47,510 nucleotides of DNA, from contig CAYINU010000006.1 of assembly GCA_964364855.1 (NCBI GenBank), forward strand, positions 1 through 47,510, written 5' to 3'. This document shows, piece by piece, positions 34,401 to 42,207 of the stretch. The notes below the pieces were generated by a model. That model was given only the letters and a program-made list of their open reading frames with translations. It did no database searches and was not told the origin of the DNA. The number at the start of each line of letters is the position of its first letter. The first letter of the stretch is position 1. The stretch comes from CAYINU01 sp964364855 (GTDB taxonomy: Bacteria > Margulisbacteria > Marinamargulisbacteria > CAYINU01). A program made the translations under genes and the position numbers.

Positions 34401-34627
34401 AACACCGAGACCAGATCATCAGGCCGAAGCAGCGCAACCGCCCGATCGAATTGATCCAAAAACCCCTTGGCCGTCTCACTTCCCATCGTGTCGCTCAAGC
34501 GCTTTTCCGTGCTGCACTCTCCACAGGTGTTACAAGGCCCGTTACATTTCCCCTTCGGGGGTGGAGGGGGTGGAGGGGGTGGAGGGGGTGGAGGGGGTGG
34601 AGAAGAAACAGACGGAGTACTAAACAT
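31417..34627 (-). CDS. Giant Pro-rich, Cys-cluster protein with 74-residue helical repeats (spans assembly gap)
   Basis: Starting at ATG 34627 (GGGGAGG upstream) the protein has a run of prolines encoded by a 9-bp repeat and then a Cys cluster (KCNGPCNTCGECST). A helical domain (to about 150) follows, then a long Ala/Pro/Thr/Val-rich linker with an internal duplication (VPTDPMAIPALVATPVP against VPADPMATPVLAATSVP). HEAT-like helical repeats of about 74 residues come next (QLSSHPVAKEVVPVVVQLA, AVVALNQLATQLPAKTVAVM, VIQTLPPVTQAKVVVALA). The C-terminal part is globular and ends in MGTHDLLWEETLPS. The 100 N at 32512-32611 break the frame artificially; with a gap of 81 bases the frame closes at 1,063 residues. 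There is no signal peptide. The family is unknown. Confidence 0.75.
31920..33125 (-). repeat. Tandem repeats encoding 74-residue units, two nearly identical
   Basis: The unit at 32221-32442 (222 bp) is followed by a copy with only two differences in its first 69 bases before the N-run, and the sequence after the N-run repeats the end of the unit. More diverged units extend in both directions. Near-identity of adjacent units explains the assembly break. Confidence 0.8.
32512..32611. other. Assembly gap (100 N)
   Basis: Exactly 100 N, the usual placeholder size. From the phase of the 222-bp repeat the true length should be 81 bases plus a multiple of 222. Confidence 0.95.
34557..34602 (-). repeat. 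9-bp tandem repeat encoding polyproline
   Basis: TGGAGGGGG is repeated four full times plus a partial copy; on the coding strand it gives Pro-Pro-Pro per unit. Copy-number change would keep the frame and only alter the proline stalk length. Confidence 0.85.
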
Positions 34628-35006
34628 GAGCAGCCTCCCCGGATTCCTTTTCGGCCTCACGTTTCTCTTCAATCTGCACCAAACGCAAGACATGGCCTCC
34701 CAACTGCTCAATGCGCTTGTACAAATCCTCAATAAACAACTGAGTAACTTTGAATTTGTCATTGAGTACACGCGTATTGTCGAAGAGGATATCCAAAGCC
34801 AATTCGGTTCTCTCTATTTTGGCATCGTGTCGCTCGCTCAGACGTCTATACGCTTCGGCTTTTTTATTGCTGATCAAAATTTGCGCATCGATACGTTGGC
34901 TGCGGTTGGAAATATCGATCTGCTGATCTTGGGTAAATTTGCCGATCATTTTCAGCTCGTCCTGGATTTTTTTAAGTCGTTCCAAAGTCGCCGATGCTTT
35001 TTTCAT
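34620..35006 (-). CDS. Small coiled-coil protein upstream of and overlapping the repeat-protein gene
   Basis: The 128-residue, highly charged protein is one long helix pair (ATLERLKKIQDELKMIG, then RTELALDILFDNTRVLNDKF). It starts at ATG 35006 with GGGGGAG five bases upstream. Its TAG (34620-34622) overlaps the start of the giant repeat protein (34627), so the pair is translationally coupled and should be made in a fixed ratio. It could be a chaperone or structural partner. No family is recognised. Confidence 0.7.
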   Translation of the reverse strand: MKKASATLERLKKIQDELKMIGKFTQDQQIDISNRSQRIDAQILISNKKAEAYRRLSERHDAKIERTELALDILFDNTRVLNDKFKVTQLFIEDLYKRIEQLGGHVLRLVQIEEKREAEKESGEAAHV

Positions 35007-35081
35007 GCCGCTCCCCCAATGTGAATTCAAAACGATGCCTCAAAATTGAGACTTAGTCGCATTTTTCATGTTATATGATAC

Positions 35082-35096
35082 TGATACTAAGTATCA
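35082..35096. promoter_or_regulatory. Palindrome between the divergent Cys-cluster genes
   Basis: TGATACT-A-AGTATCA is a perfect 7+7 inverted repeat in the 93-base divergent interval, three bases before ATG 35100. A smaller CTCAA-AA-TTGAG lies at 35039-35050. Together they look like operator sites for a shared regulator. Confidence 0.45.
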
Positions 35097-35099
35097 AGT

Positions 35100-35894
35100 A
35101 TGGATTTTATATTGCATCTTCGCTATGATGGCGAGCCGATAAATTCGTTTCCGAAAATGGAAGAAGTGAGGACCCCGACTATGCAAGACATGTATGCCCG
35201 TGCCACCCGATACGCCATCAGCACTCAACAATTGGCAGAAAAAAAACAAGCCTTACAATCAAGAGTACCCCGCGTGAAAGACGTAGCAATTATAGAACCA
35301 TTTTTAATCCGGACGGTTGGAATTAAAGCTGAGGTTCTCCTTGCCATGTATGTCATCGATATCGCCGGAAGCAGCAAAACCTCTGAGATGGTAGCCCGAA
35401 TGTTTACCGCTGAGCCAGATTTACCCACAGTTCCCACGTCTGACATACAAGTCAAGGGTAAGATGTCCCCTGCGGAATTCGTTGATTACCTGATCAAGGA
35501 ACTGAGTCCAAAAAAAGATGCTCACTTTGGCCAGGCTGATTCTCTGGCCAATGTGTTAAGCCGTGCCATTCAATGGGACTTGCTTGAAGCCAAACCAATC
35601 GCCGCCGTCAGCCTGCAGCGACTCGCTAGCCAACTCAGTATAGAGATGCTGGAAGTTCATCAGACATCGGTTTTGAAGGCAGAATCAGAGTCTCAGGAAG
35701 CCGACAGCACAGAAACTGACAGAAAAGAGGCTGCTTGCAAAACAGCCGGTGCCTGTACATCCTGCACCGTGTCAGGCCACTGCAGCGACAACATTTTTGT
35801 ACTATCCGCCGGGTGGAATGATCAAACATTGGCAGAACTGCAATGGGGAAACCTGAAACAGAAAATGGTCTCAGTCAGGCCACTTAACTGGTAA
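35100..35894 (+). CDS. Unknown protein with a Cys cluster, divergent from the repeat-protein operon
   Basis: The frame gives 264 residues from ATG 35100, or 237 from ATG 35181. The second start has GTGAGGA seven bases upstream, while the first has no ribosome-binding site and abuts a palindrome, so the shorter form may be the real one. The protein is mostly helical (MSPAEFVDYLIKELSPKK). Near the C-terminus it has a cluster ACKTAGACTSC...SGHC, resembling the Cys cluster of the divergent giant protein. It has no signal peptide and no recognised family. A link with the divergent operon through a shared metal or partner is inferred from position and the Cys motif only. Confidence 0.6.
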   Translation: MDFILHLRYDGEPINSFPKMEEVRTPTMQDMYARATRYAISTQQLAEKKQALQSRVPRVKDVAIIEPFLIRTVGIKAEVLLAMYVIDIAGSSKTSEMVARMFTAEPDLPTVPTSDIQVKGKMSPAEFVDYLIKELSPKKDAHFGQADSLANVLSRAIQWDLLEAKPIAAVSLQRLASQLSIEMLEVHQTSVLKAESESQEADSTETDRKEAACKTAGACTSCTVSGHCSDNIFVLSAGWNDQTLAELQWGNLKQKMVSVRPLNW

Positions 35895-35897
35895 AGC

Positions 35898-36095
35898 CTA
35901 CTCTTCCCACTTCAGGCCGGACTCGAGGGTTTCGAAGTGGTCCGAAATGGTTTTGGAGATATTGGCCAGGACAACATCCTGGCGTTGGGTGTGGCGCCAA
36001 TAGGCACGAAAATTGGCATATTTGCTCATCGTGCGGATGATCTTTTGCGCGAGGACTTCCGCAGACTCCCGGTCCATGGGTGCCTTTTCATTCAC
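35898..36095 (-). CDS. Small unknown protein coupled to glf
   Basis: The 65-residue frame begins at GTG 36095, overlapping the glf stop (GTGA), and ends three bases before the convergent Cys-cluster gene's stop. It is charged and helical (AEVLAQKIIRTMSKYANFRAYW) with no membrane segment. The overlap suggests co-translation with Glf. No family is recognised. Confidence 0.55.
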   Translation of the reverse strand: MNEKAPMDRESAEVLAQKIIRTMSKYANFRAYWRHTQRQDVVLANISKTISDHFETLESGLKWEE

Positions 36096-37198
36096 GCTTG
36101 CAGCTCTTTCTTAGCTGCCGCCATGGCGACTTCGATCACCTGGTGCATGTCGTAATATTTGTATTGGGCCAGCCGCCCACCGAAAATCACGTTTTTTTCG
36201 GCCAAGGCCAACTCTCGGTAGCGGTTGTACAGCACCGTGTTTTTTTCATCATTGATCGGGTAATACGGGACTTTGTCACGCTGCCAGTCATCCGGATATT
36301 CCCAAGTCACTACTGTTTTGGGGCCGGTCGACATCTCAAAATGTTTGTGTTCCGCTACACGTGTGTAGGGCACGGCCGCATCGGTGTAATTGATTACGGC
36401 GTTGCCCTGATAATCAGGGATATCCATGACCTTGTTCTCAAATCGCAAGGTCCGGTATTCAAGCTCACCCAGTCGATAGTCAAAATAGGCATCGATTTTG
36501 CCGGTGTACACGACTTTTTTAGACGCCATTTCAGTCCAGTAAGCCCGGTCCGTAAAATAGTCCGTATCCAGCGACACGGGCGCATCCCCTAGCATATTCG
36601 CAATCATCTGGGTATAGCCGCCAATGGGGATGCCTTGGTACGGATCGTTAAAATAATTGTCATCAAACGTCAGTCGGATGGGTAGGCGACGGATAATCAG
36701 CGCCGGAAGGTCTTTGGGGTCGCGTTGCCATTGTTTGATGGTATAGCCCTTAATAAAGGTCTCATAAATTTCAGGACCGACTTGGGACAAAATCCATTCT
36801 TCCAAATTTTTCGGATGGTCGTTTGGAATACGGACTGATGCCAGTTTGACTTCGGCCTGGGCAGGCGTGGTCACCCCCCACAATTGGTACAGGGTCATCA
36901 AATTAATAGGAAAAGAATAGAGCTTGTCTTTATAATGTACCTTGGGCCGGTTCACGAAATGATTGAACGTGGCAAACCGGTTTACAAATTCCCACACCGT
37001 CTTGTTACTGGTATGAAAAATGTGGGGACCATAGGTATGAACTTGGATGCCTTCCATAGACTGGGTATAACAGTTCCCCGCGATATGGGGCCGTTGATCC
37101 AGCAGATGAACGGTCCGGCCAGCTTCCCTCATCAAACGGGCAAAAGTTGCCCCGAATAGCCCTGCCCCGACAATGACATAATCTACTTTTTTTGACAT
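36092..37198 (-). CDS. glf: UDP-galactopyranose mutase
   Basis: This flavoenzyme interconverts UDP-galactopyranose and UDP-galactofuranose, the donor for galactofuranose in surface polysaccharides. The 368-residue length is standard. Visible blocks: the FAD Rossmann DYVIVGAGLFGATFARLM, then HLLDQRPHIAGNCYTQ, the family's THTYGPHIFHTSN-like stretch (VHTYGPHIFHTS), the substrate region GYTIKQWQRDPKDLP with the conserved Trp, and RIPIR...DDNYFNDPYQGIP. The C-terminal FAD contacts include YKYYDMHQVI. It lies immediately downstream of a two-component pair (four-base spacing), perhaps in one transcript. Confidence 0.95.
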   Translation of the reverse strand: MSKKVDYVIVGAGLFGATFARLMREAGRTVHLLDQRPHIAGNCYTQSMEGIQVHTYGPHIFHTSNKTVWEFVNRFATFNHFVNRPKVHYKDKLYSFPINLMTLYQLWGVTTPAQAEVKLASVRIPNDHPKNLEEWILSQVGPEIYETFIKGYTIKQWQRDPKDLPALIIRRLPIRLTFDDNYFNDPYQGIPIGGYTQMIANMLGDAPVSLDTDYFTDRAYWTEMASKKVVYTGKIDAYFDYRLGELEYRTLRFENKVMDIPDYQGNAVINYTDAAVPYTRVAEHKHFEMSTGPKTVVTWEYPDDWQRDKVPYYPINDEKNTVLYNRYRELALAEKNVIFGGRLAQYKYYDMHQVIEVAMAAAKKELQA

Positions 37199-37202
37199 GG
37201 GT

Positions 37203-38447
37203 TTAAATGCGAATCATAAATGTCGCACCGGGGTCACCGGGATTGAGTAAAGAGACCATGCCGTCGACGGCGAGAACCAATTGTCTCACGATCTGGAATC
37301 CCGACCCGCGGTTGAATTGCTGGTCTGTCACGCCGGCTCCGTTGTCTTTGATCACCATGACGAACTCAGCTCCGTCGGTATGGCCTTCGATCAAAATACG
37401 CGGTTCATCGCCACAATACCGTACCGCATTGTCGGCCAATTGGGCAACGATCATCCGCAGCACCGAACGAGGTCCTTGCCAGATCACGCTTTCGGCAATA
37501 TCTATGCGCCAATCGACCTTTTTTTGAGGGTACACCTGGGTGAGCTGGTCGCAAATTTCGGCGACCAGTGGCCGGACAAGGACGGACTCGGTGGTACCCA
37601 AGCTTTTTAGGCAAGCCAGGTACGCTCTTGCTGTAACCAAAGTAGCCGGCGTAGCGGTAAACAACAGTCGGTCCAGCGGAGACAAAAATCGCTGCACCGG
37701 CGAAAAATCCTGAATGCTCAGCACAAAGCCGCCCAGCTCTGAGGCCAGCACCTTCGAATAAAAATAAGGCGATAGGCAGGCATAGAGGTGGCGCCGTTCC
37801 CCTTTGGGCGTGAGCAAAAAATAATAGGGAGACCGGGGTGCCCCGGCCAAGGTAAACGCCGAAGGCGCAGCAGAAAAACGGTAGCTCTGGGCCAGCTGCT
37901 CATACAGCGGCACACCCGCCGCCCAGCCCGGTGAAAACCGTTCTGCCATCGGATTCCACGAGAGAACCAATCCGGATGCATCTGCCATAATCAGCCCATA
38001 AAACGCCGTTTCGTAGGCATGAACAGCCAACGTATGTTGCAGAGCCTGGCGCCGATAAGAACCCAGCTCGACCAGATGCCGCACTCGGGTCAGAACCTCC
38101 TCTTTTGCAAATGGCTTTAAAACAAAGTCATCACACCCGGCAGCAATGCCATTTTCACGGCTCCCATCCCGATCCGTACCTGTAATCAGTACCAGGGGTA
38201 AAAACTGGGTCTGCGGATGCTGCCGTAGTCGGCGAGTCAATTCTAGTCCATCCATGCCTGGCATAAACACATCCGATACGATCAGGTCAGCCGCGATACC
38301 GGGCCCCGTGGTCAGCATCTCGAATGCCTCAGCACCACCACTGGCATATTTGACTTGGTACACTCCGCTGGACTCAAAAATGTAGCCCAGCAGCTGCCGG
38401 TTTTCCAAGCTGTCGTCCACCACCAAGATAACGGGACGTGTTCTCAT
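37203..38447 (-). CDS. Receiver-PAS-ATPase protein lacking a phospho-acceptor histidine
   Basis: The start ATG 38447 overlaps the stop of the upstream kinase gene (ATGA), giving 414 residues. A receiver domain comes first (VDD at 10-12, phospho-acceptor D59 in LIVSDVFMPGMDG, Lys in VLKPF). A PAS-like domain follows (GLIMADASGLVLSWNPMAERF). A DHp-like helical stretch around 285-330 has no histidine in the expected place. The ATPase domain is intact: N-box LADNAVRYC, G1 IKDNGAGV and G2 GSGFQIVRQL. It is probably a cytoplasmic partner of the upstream sensor. Confidence 0.8.
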   Translation of the reverse strand: MRTRPVILVVDDSLENRQLLGYIFESSGVYQVKYASGGAEAFEMLTTGPGIAADLIVSDVFMPGMDGLELTRRLRQHPQTQFLPLVLITGTDRDGSRENGIAAGCDDFVLKPFAKEEVLTRVRHLVELGSYRRQALQHTLAVHAYETAFYGLIMADASGLVLSWNPMAERFSPGWAAGVPLYEQLAQSYRFSAAPSAFTLAGAPRSPYYFLLTPKGERRHLYACLSPYFYSKVLASELGGFVLSIQDFSPVQRFLSPLDRLLFTATPATLVTARAYLACLKSLGTTESVLVRPLVAEICDQLTQVYPQKKVDWRIDIAESVIWQGPRSVLRMIVAQLADNAVRYCGDEPRILIEGHTDGAEFVMVIKDNGAGVTDQQFNRGSGFQIVRQLVLAVDGMVSLLNPGDPGATFMIRI

Positions 38448-40039
38448 AGGCCGGAAGGTGTCACTGGGGCCAGAAAGGGAACATGAATTTCGAAAACCGA
38501 CCCCTGCCCCAGGATACTTTCGCAATACAGTTTCCCACCCATCAAATCCAAAAGCCGTTTACACACCGATAATCCCAACCCTTTTTTGTCATAGTCGGTC
38601 TGGTCAAATAAGGTCGCTAATTCCTCTTTGGTCATGCCAGACCCCGTATCCCGAACCGTGATTTTTAGGGTCTCGCGTTCATATTCGACACTGATTGCCA
38701 CCGTGCCCCCCAGCGCATGCTGGATCGCATATGTAATAATGGTCAAAACCACTTGGTCCAGGCGGCTGCGGTCTCCTACCAGAATAGCCGGCAACTTGCC
38801 TTTTACAATAACCTCTACGGCCACCTTGTCTTTGCTCTCCGCCTCCGCATGGCCGCGAAGCACGGTTACCCACTCGTCGGTCAGAAACGGCTCCTCATGC
38901 AATGTCAGCTGACCCAACTCAATTCGGGACATGTCCAATAGATCCGTAATGGTCTTGGTCAGCTGCTCCGCTGCAGCGGCAATCGCTTGGGCTCTGGATT
39001 TTTGGCCATCATCGGGGGCCCGCTCGGCCAGTATATCCGCATATCCGGAAATGGTTGATAGCGGAGTCCGCATATCGTGGCTGAGTCGGGCCAAAAAATC
39101 GGTTTTGCTCTGGCTGGCTTTCTGTACCGCGTCATAGGCTCGTCTTAACACACGATCCAACTGATGTAAGGTATCCAACTGGCGTTGCTGGTCCGCAATT
39201 TTGCGGCGGTTGACCAGAACCCATGAAATCATGATGGCCGTGATCGCCAATGCAATCCCCAACGTCCACACCATCCACCGAGGCAACAGGCCAACAGTGA
39301 TCGGAGCTAGCCAAGTCGAAAGGCTCTGATAGTACACCGAATTGGGACTTTGCTTCATTTGGGCCAAAGCATGGTCGATGGTCCGCAGGGTCTCGGAGTT
39401 GGCAGACCTGGGCGCGGCAAATCGAAGCTCGATAGGGCTGAACACAATATTGGTTCGGTGAAGCCCAAATTCGGGATAATGCGCCGTGCCATAGATGCGA
39501 CTAACCACCCCCACGTCCCCTACTTGGCGGGACACCTTCTCTAAAACCGCTTCGTAAGAATCCGCCTCGACGTAATTGCAACTCACGCCAAAACTTTCCG
39601 CCAATTTCTTGAAGGCCTCGAAATAAACATCCCGGCCCATGCCCACCACCGTACGGCCTTGAAGCGCTAAAAATCCCGACATATCTTTGCCGGAATGGGC
39701 GAACAATTCGCCCCAGTTCGAGATCACCGACTGAGATGTAAATTGAAATATCTCCGCCCGTTCAGGCGTATAGGCCACATCGACCAGAATATCGATTTGC
39801 CCGTTTTCAAGGGCTTGCAGACAGTCTTCCCACGTACACTGCTGATACGCAATACCCCAAGATTCTTTGCGGGCAATAGCCTCTAAGATATCCGGATATA
39901 TCCCTTGGATCCGTCCGGAATTCGACCGAAAGATCAAAGGCTCGTTTTGCGGATACCCCACCCGCAGCGTCAATGCAGTGGCCATCGTTGCCGACAAGAC
40001 CCAAGTGAAAAGCAGTGCACCCAGAAAAATGCGTCGCAT
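38444..40039 (-). CDS. Sensor histidine kinase with periplasmic solute-binding domain
   Basis: The 531-residue protein has a signal peptide (1-22) and a type 3 solute-binding-protein domain (about 24-235; LRVGYPQNEPLIF, GIYPDILEAIARKE, QIDILVDVAYTPERAEIFQFT). One transmembrane segment (about 255-276) precedes HisKA with H321 in RLSHDMRTPLS, and HATPase. In the ATPase domain the G1 (RDTGSGM) and G2 (KKGLGLSVCKRL) boxes are present. In the N-box both asparagines are replaced (T433, Y437 in VVLTIITYAIQHA), which should weaken Mg-ATP binding. The periplasmic domain suggests sensing of an amino acid or similar small ligand. It is co-transcribed with the receiver protein and divergent from lpxC. 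Confidence 0.88.
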   Translation of the reverse strand: MRRIFLGALLFTWVLSATMATALTLRVGYPQNEPLIFRSNSGRIQGIYPDILEAIARKESWGIAYQQCTWEDCLQALENGQIDILVDVAYTPERAEIFQFTSQSVISNWGELFAHSGKDMSGFLALQGRTVVGMGRDVYFEAFKKLAESFGVSCNYVEADSYEAVLEKVSRQVGDVGVVSRIYGTAHYPEFGLHRTNIVFSPIELRFAAPRSANSETLRTIDHALAQMKQSPNSVYYQSLSTWLAPITVGLLPRWMVWTLGIALAITAIMISWVLVNRRKIADQQRQLDTLHQLDRVLRRAYDAVQKASQSKTDFLARLSHDMRTPLSTISGYADILAERAPDDGQKSRAQAIAAAAEQLTKTITDLLDMSRIELGQLTLHEEPFLTDEWVTVLRGHAEAESKDKVAVEVIVKGKLPAILVGDRSRLDQVVLTIITYAIQHALGGTVAISVEYERETLKITVRDTGSGMTKEELATLFDQTDYDKKGLGLSVCKRLLDLMGGKLYCESILGQGSVFEIHVPFLAPVTPSGL

Positions 40040-40165
40040 TCTTTAAGCCTCGCTTCGCCTGAAAAAAGAGATTGTATTATACGCGCTACAATTCAGGGCC
40101 GTCCACGACGGATTCCCCAACTCCTGGACTTTACCGCGGTGTCTCTTGATATGATTGGGAAATCG

Positions 40166-40990
40166 ATGCCACATCACCACCAGACAATAAAAAATGCAGC
40201 ATCTCTCACCGGTATTGGCGTGCATTCGGGCCTTCAGGTCCAGTTGCGGATCATACCCAAACCCACACCGGGCATCCAATTTTGCCGCACCGATTTAGGT
40301 AGGGCTGTGGTGGACTTGTGTCCCTCCACCGTCGTCCAAGCCGAACGGCAGACTGTGCTCAAAAACGGGGACGCCATAGTGATGACACCGGAACATTTTT
40401 TGGCGGCGTGCGCAGGGCTGGGGCTCACGGCTCTGACCGTCGAATTGGATGGTCCAGAATTGCCGATATTGGATGGCAGCGCAGCGCCATTTGTACACGT
40501 GCTAAAGGTCTGCGGCATCCAGGTGCTTCCCCACACCATCGCGCCCTTGCAACTGAACACACCGATCCTATTGCGCGACGGTACCGCCCACATTGCAGCC
40601 TTTCCGAACAGCACGTACCGACTGACCCATATCGCCTACTACACCGAACCCTATGTGGGAACCCAGGCGTTTAGTATCGATCTGGCTGATCCGGGTGCCT
40701 TCGAACACGAGATTGCCCCCGCACGCACCCATGGCCGATTGGCCGACTTAAAGCCCTTACAGCAAAAAGGCTTAGCCAAAGGAGCCAGCTATGAAAACAC
40801 GCTGGCTTTGGGAAAAGCGGGGTATCTCAATCCCCCCCGTTTTGCCAATGAAATTGCCCGACACAAAACCCTGGACATGATCGGGGATCTGGCCATACTC
40901 AACCGCCCGTTAAGGGCCCATATCATCGGATATCAAAACGGTCACAAGCTCAATCAAGCCCTTGTCGCCGCACTGGCCACTTTACTTTAA
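40166..40990 (+). CDS. lpxC: UDP-3-O-acyl-N-acetylglucosamine deacetylase
   Basis: LpxC catalyses the first committed, zinc-dependent step of lipid A synthesis in the cytoplasm. Diagnostic blocks: KNAASLTGIGVHSG, TPEHFLAA with the zinc ligand H77, ELDGPELPILDGSA, RTHGRLADLKPLQQKGLAKG, ARHKTLDMIGDLAIL with the zinc ligands H233 and D237, and NGHKLN with the general acid H260. I start at ATG 40166 behind GGGA; an ATG at 40151 is possible. The 274 residues are on the short side for LpxC (about 300), mainly from a compact second domain. It stands divergent from the sensor kinase and alone, not in an lpx cluster. Confidence 0.94.
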   Translation: MPHHHQTIKNAASLTGIGVHSGLQVQLRIIPKPTPGIQFCRTDLGRAVVDLCPSTVVQAERQTVLKNGDAIVMTPEHFLAACAGLGLTALTVELDGPELPILDGSAAPFVHVLKVCGIQVLPHTIAPLQLNTPILLRDGTAHIAAFPNSTYRLTHIAYYTEPYVGTQAFSIDLADPGAFEHEIAPARTHGRLADLKPLQQKGLAKGASYENTLALGKAGYLNPPRFANEIARHKTLDMIGDLAILNRPLRAHIIGYQNGHKLNQALVAALATLL

Positions 40991-41316
40991 AATCCCAACC
41001 GCGCTTTGCGTTCCATCAGGGCCAGAACCACAAGCCGGTTTTCGATGGCACTCACCATTTGCATAAAGGAACCCTCTTCCCCTTCGGAGGTGCCAGACAC
41101 TTGCTCGTGCTGGGTCTTCTTGGCGGACATGTGTTGCTTGCGAACATCTTCGCTGCCTTGGACCGCATGCGCCGCGAGTTGTGAGGTCGGCGTAGCCCCA
41201 ACCACTTGGTGAAGCATGCGCGAAAAGGCATCGGATGGCACTGCATGGGGCAAAAAACCAGGCCGGCCATTGACCCGTGACACCGACATAAAATGGGCTT
41301 GGTTATGCAATTCCAT
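40987..41316 (-). CDS. Unknown 109-residue protein, last gene of the serS train
   Basis: The frame starts at ATG 41316 and overlaps the lpxC stop on the other strand by four bases. The N-terminal half is loop-rich (SVSRVNGRPGFLPHAVPSDA). The middle is polar with Lys/Gln/Ser/Glu, and the C-terminus is one helix (FMQMVSAIENRLVVLALMERKARLGF). No signal peptide. Together with the two genes before it, it forms a trio of small acidic/helical proteins of unknown role. Confidence 0.55.
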   Translation of the reverse strand: MELHNQAHFMSVSRVNGRPGFLPHAVPSDAFSRMLHQVVGATPTSQLAAHAVQGSEDVRKQHMSAKKTQHEQVSGTSEGEEGSFMQMVSAIENRLVVLALMERKARLGF

Positions 41317-41348
41317 AAAATGAAGTAAAAAAGAGCGACCAGGCGATC

Positions 41349-41573
41349 TTAGACAATAATACCCGATTGCGATGATGTTGGGGGCAAAGTAGGCTGGGCA
41401 GAAGGCTGAGCCGTAAGGGTGTTGACGGCTTTTTCGGTATCCAATTCCAAACGGTAATCCGGATCGTGCTGCTGAATGCTGCGCTCCACCATGGAAAAAA
41501 GCGCCGCTAGCTTGTTTTCCGAGTCCATCGGCCTGCCATCAATGGTGACCATGAGGCTGCCCCTTTTTGCCAA
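41349..41573 (-). CDS. Unknown 74-residue protein
   Basis: It overlaps the preceding 89-residue gene by 35 bases if it starts at ATG 41573, or by 14 if it starts at the internal ATG 41552. The core is helical (NKLAALFSMVERSIQQHDPDYRLEL) and the tail is Thr/Ser/Pro-rich, ending SGIIV. No family is recognised. The overlap argues for coupling to the previous gene. Confidence 0.5.
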   Translation of the reverse strand: MAKRGSLMVTIDGRPMDSENKLAALFSMVERSIQQHDPDYRLELDTEKAVNTLTAQPSAQPTLPPTSSQSGIIV

Positions 41574-41808
41574 ATTCCCGAGCCAGGATCAATGCCTGTT
41601 CCTTTTTATCGTCGCTGCACCGGATGGCATCCGCCACCATTTTGACCAGCTTATGATCAGCTGCGGTGAGTTGCTCACCCAAAATACCTTCCATCTTTAG
41701 CGCCAGCAGAACTTCTGCAATAATGGCGGCGTCTTCATCCCCGGACAGCTGGGGCATTACTGTCCCCAGAAGGGTTTCTACAGAGACATTAACATCGGAT
41801 TTCGCCAT
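41539..41808 (-). CDS. Unknown 89-residue helical protein
   Basis: The start at ATG 41808 follows AAAGGG. The sequence is acidic and helical throughout (SVETLLGTVMPQLSGDEDAA, then EQLTAADHKLVKMVADAIRC) and ends in a His-rich tail (GQPHGHH). It lies 90 bases after the arsR-type gene. No family is recognised. Confidence 0.55.
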   Translation of the reverse strand: MAKSDVNVSVETLLGTVMPQLSGDEDAAIIAEVLLALKMEGILGEQLTAADHKLVKMVADAIRCSDDKKEQALILAREFGKKGQPHGHH

Positions 41809-41898
41809 GGTACTTTGAGCCCTTTCTGCTGGAGGGGGTTACAAACTGGCCTCGGAGGAGAATCGCACCGGAGTAAGTGTAGAATGCATCGATGTTTT

Positions 41899-42207
41899 TC
41901 ATTGATTGGAAACGGACCGGGTTAAGATGAGGTCTTTAAACTCCGCTATCAAAGCTTCAATGCGATCAAAATCCACCGAATAAAAAATGTGGCGACCGTC
42001 CTTGCGTGACCGCGTCACACCGGCCCGTTTGAGGGTGTTGAGGTGATGGGAAGTTGTGGATTGTTCCAAATAAAAATGCTTTTCGACATCCTGGGCACAG
42101 AGCTCACCTTTGGTCTTAAGCAAATACACAATTTCAAGGCGTTCTTCGTTGGCCAGAGCCTTGAAAAACTTGATCAAGTGATCGCGATCCTGATAAACGC
42201 TAGCCAA
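41899..42207 (-). CDS. ArsR-type winged-helix regulator
   Basis: The 102-residue protein has the ArsR/SmtB fold: FFKALANEERLEIVYLL, then the recognition segment EQSTTSHHLNTLKRAGVTRSRKDGRHIFYSVD (quoted in part by its key residues T-SHHL and GR-IFYS). The metal-binding ELCxC motif is reduced to ELCA, so sensing of arsenite or cadmium is unlikely. I start at TTG 42207, where GGGGGTG is seven bases upstream and the frame overlaps the serS stop by eight bases; longer starts fall inside serS. It may control the operon or the three small genes after it. Confidence 0.8.
   Translation of the reverse strand: MASVYQDRDHLIKFFKALANEERLEIVYLLKTKGELCAQDVEKHFYLEQSTTSHHLNTLKRAGVTRSRKDGRHIFYSVDFDRIEALIAEFKDLILTRSVSNQ

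Noticed and set aside
34557..34602. Short direct repeats suggesting an origin or iterons
   Set aside because: The 9-bp units are in frame and encode polyproline. No AT-rich unwinding region or replication gene is nearby.
39905..40165. N-terminal extension of LpxC
   Set aside because: The added residues are antisense to the start of the sensor kinase and do not resemble LpxC, which begins at the KNAASLTGIG block.
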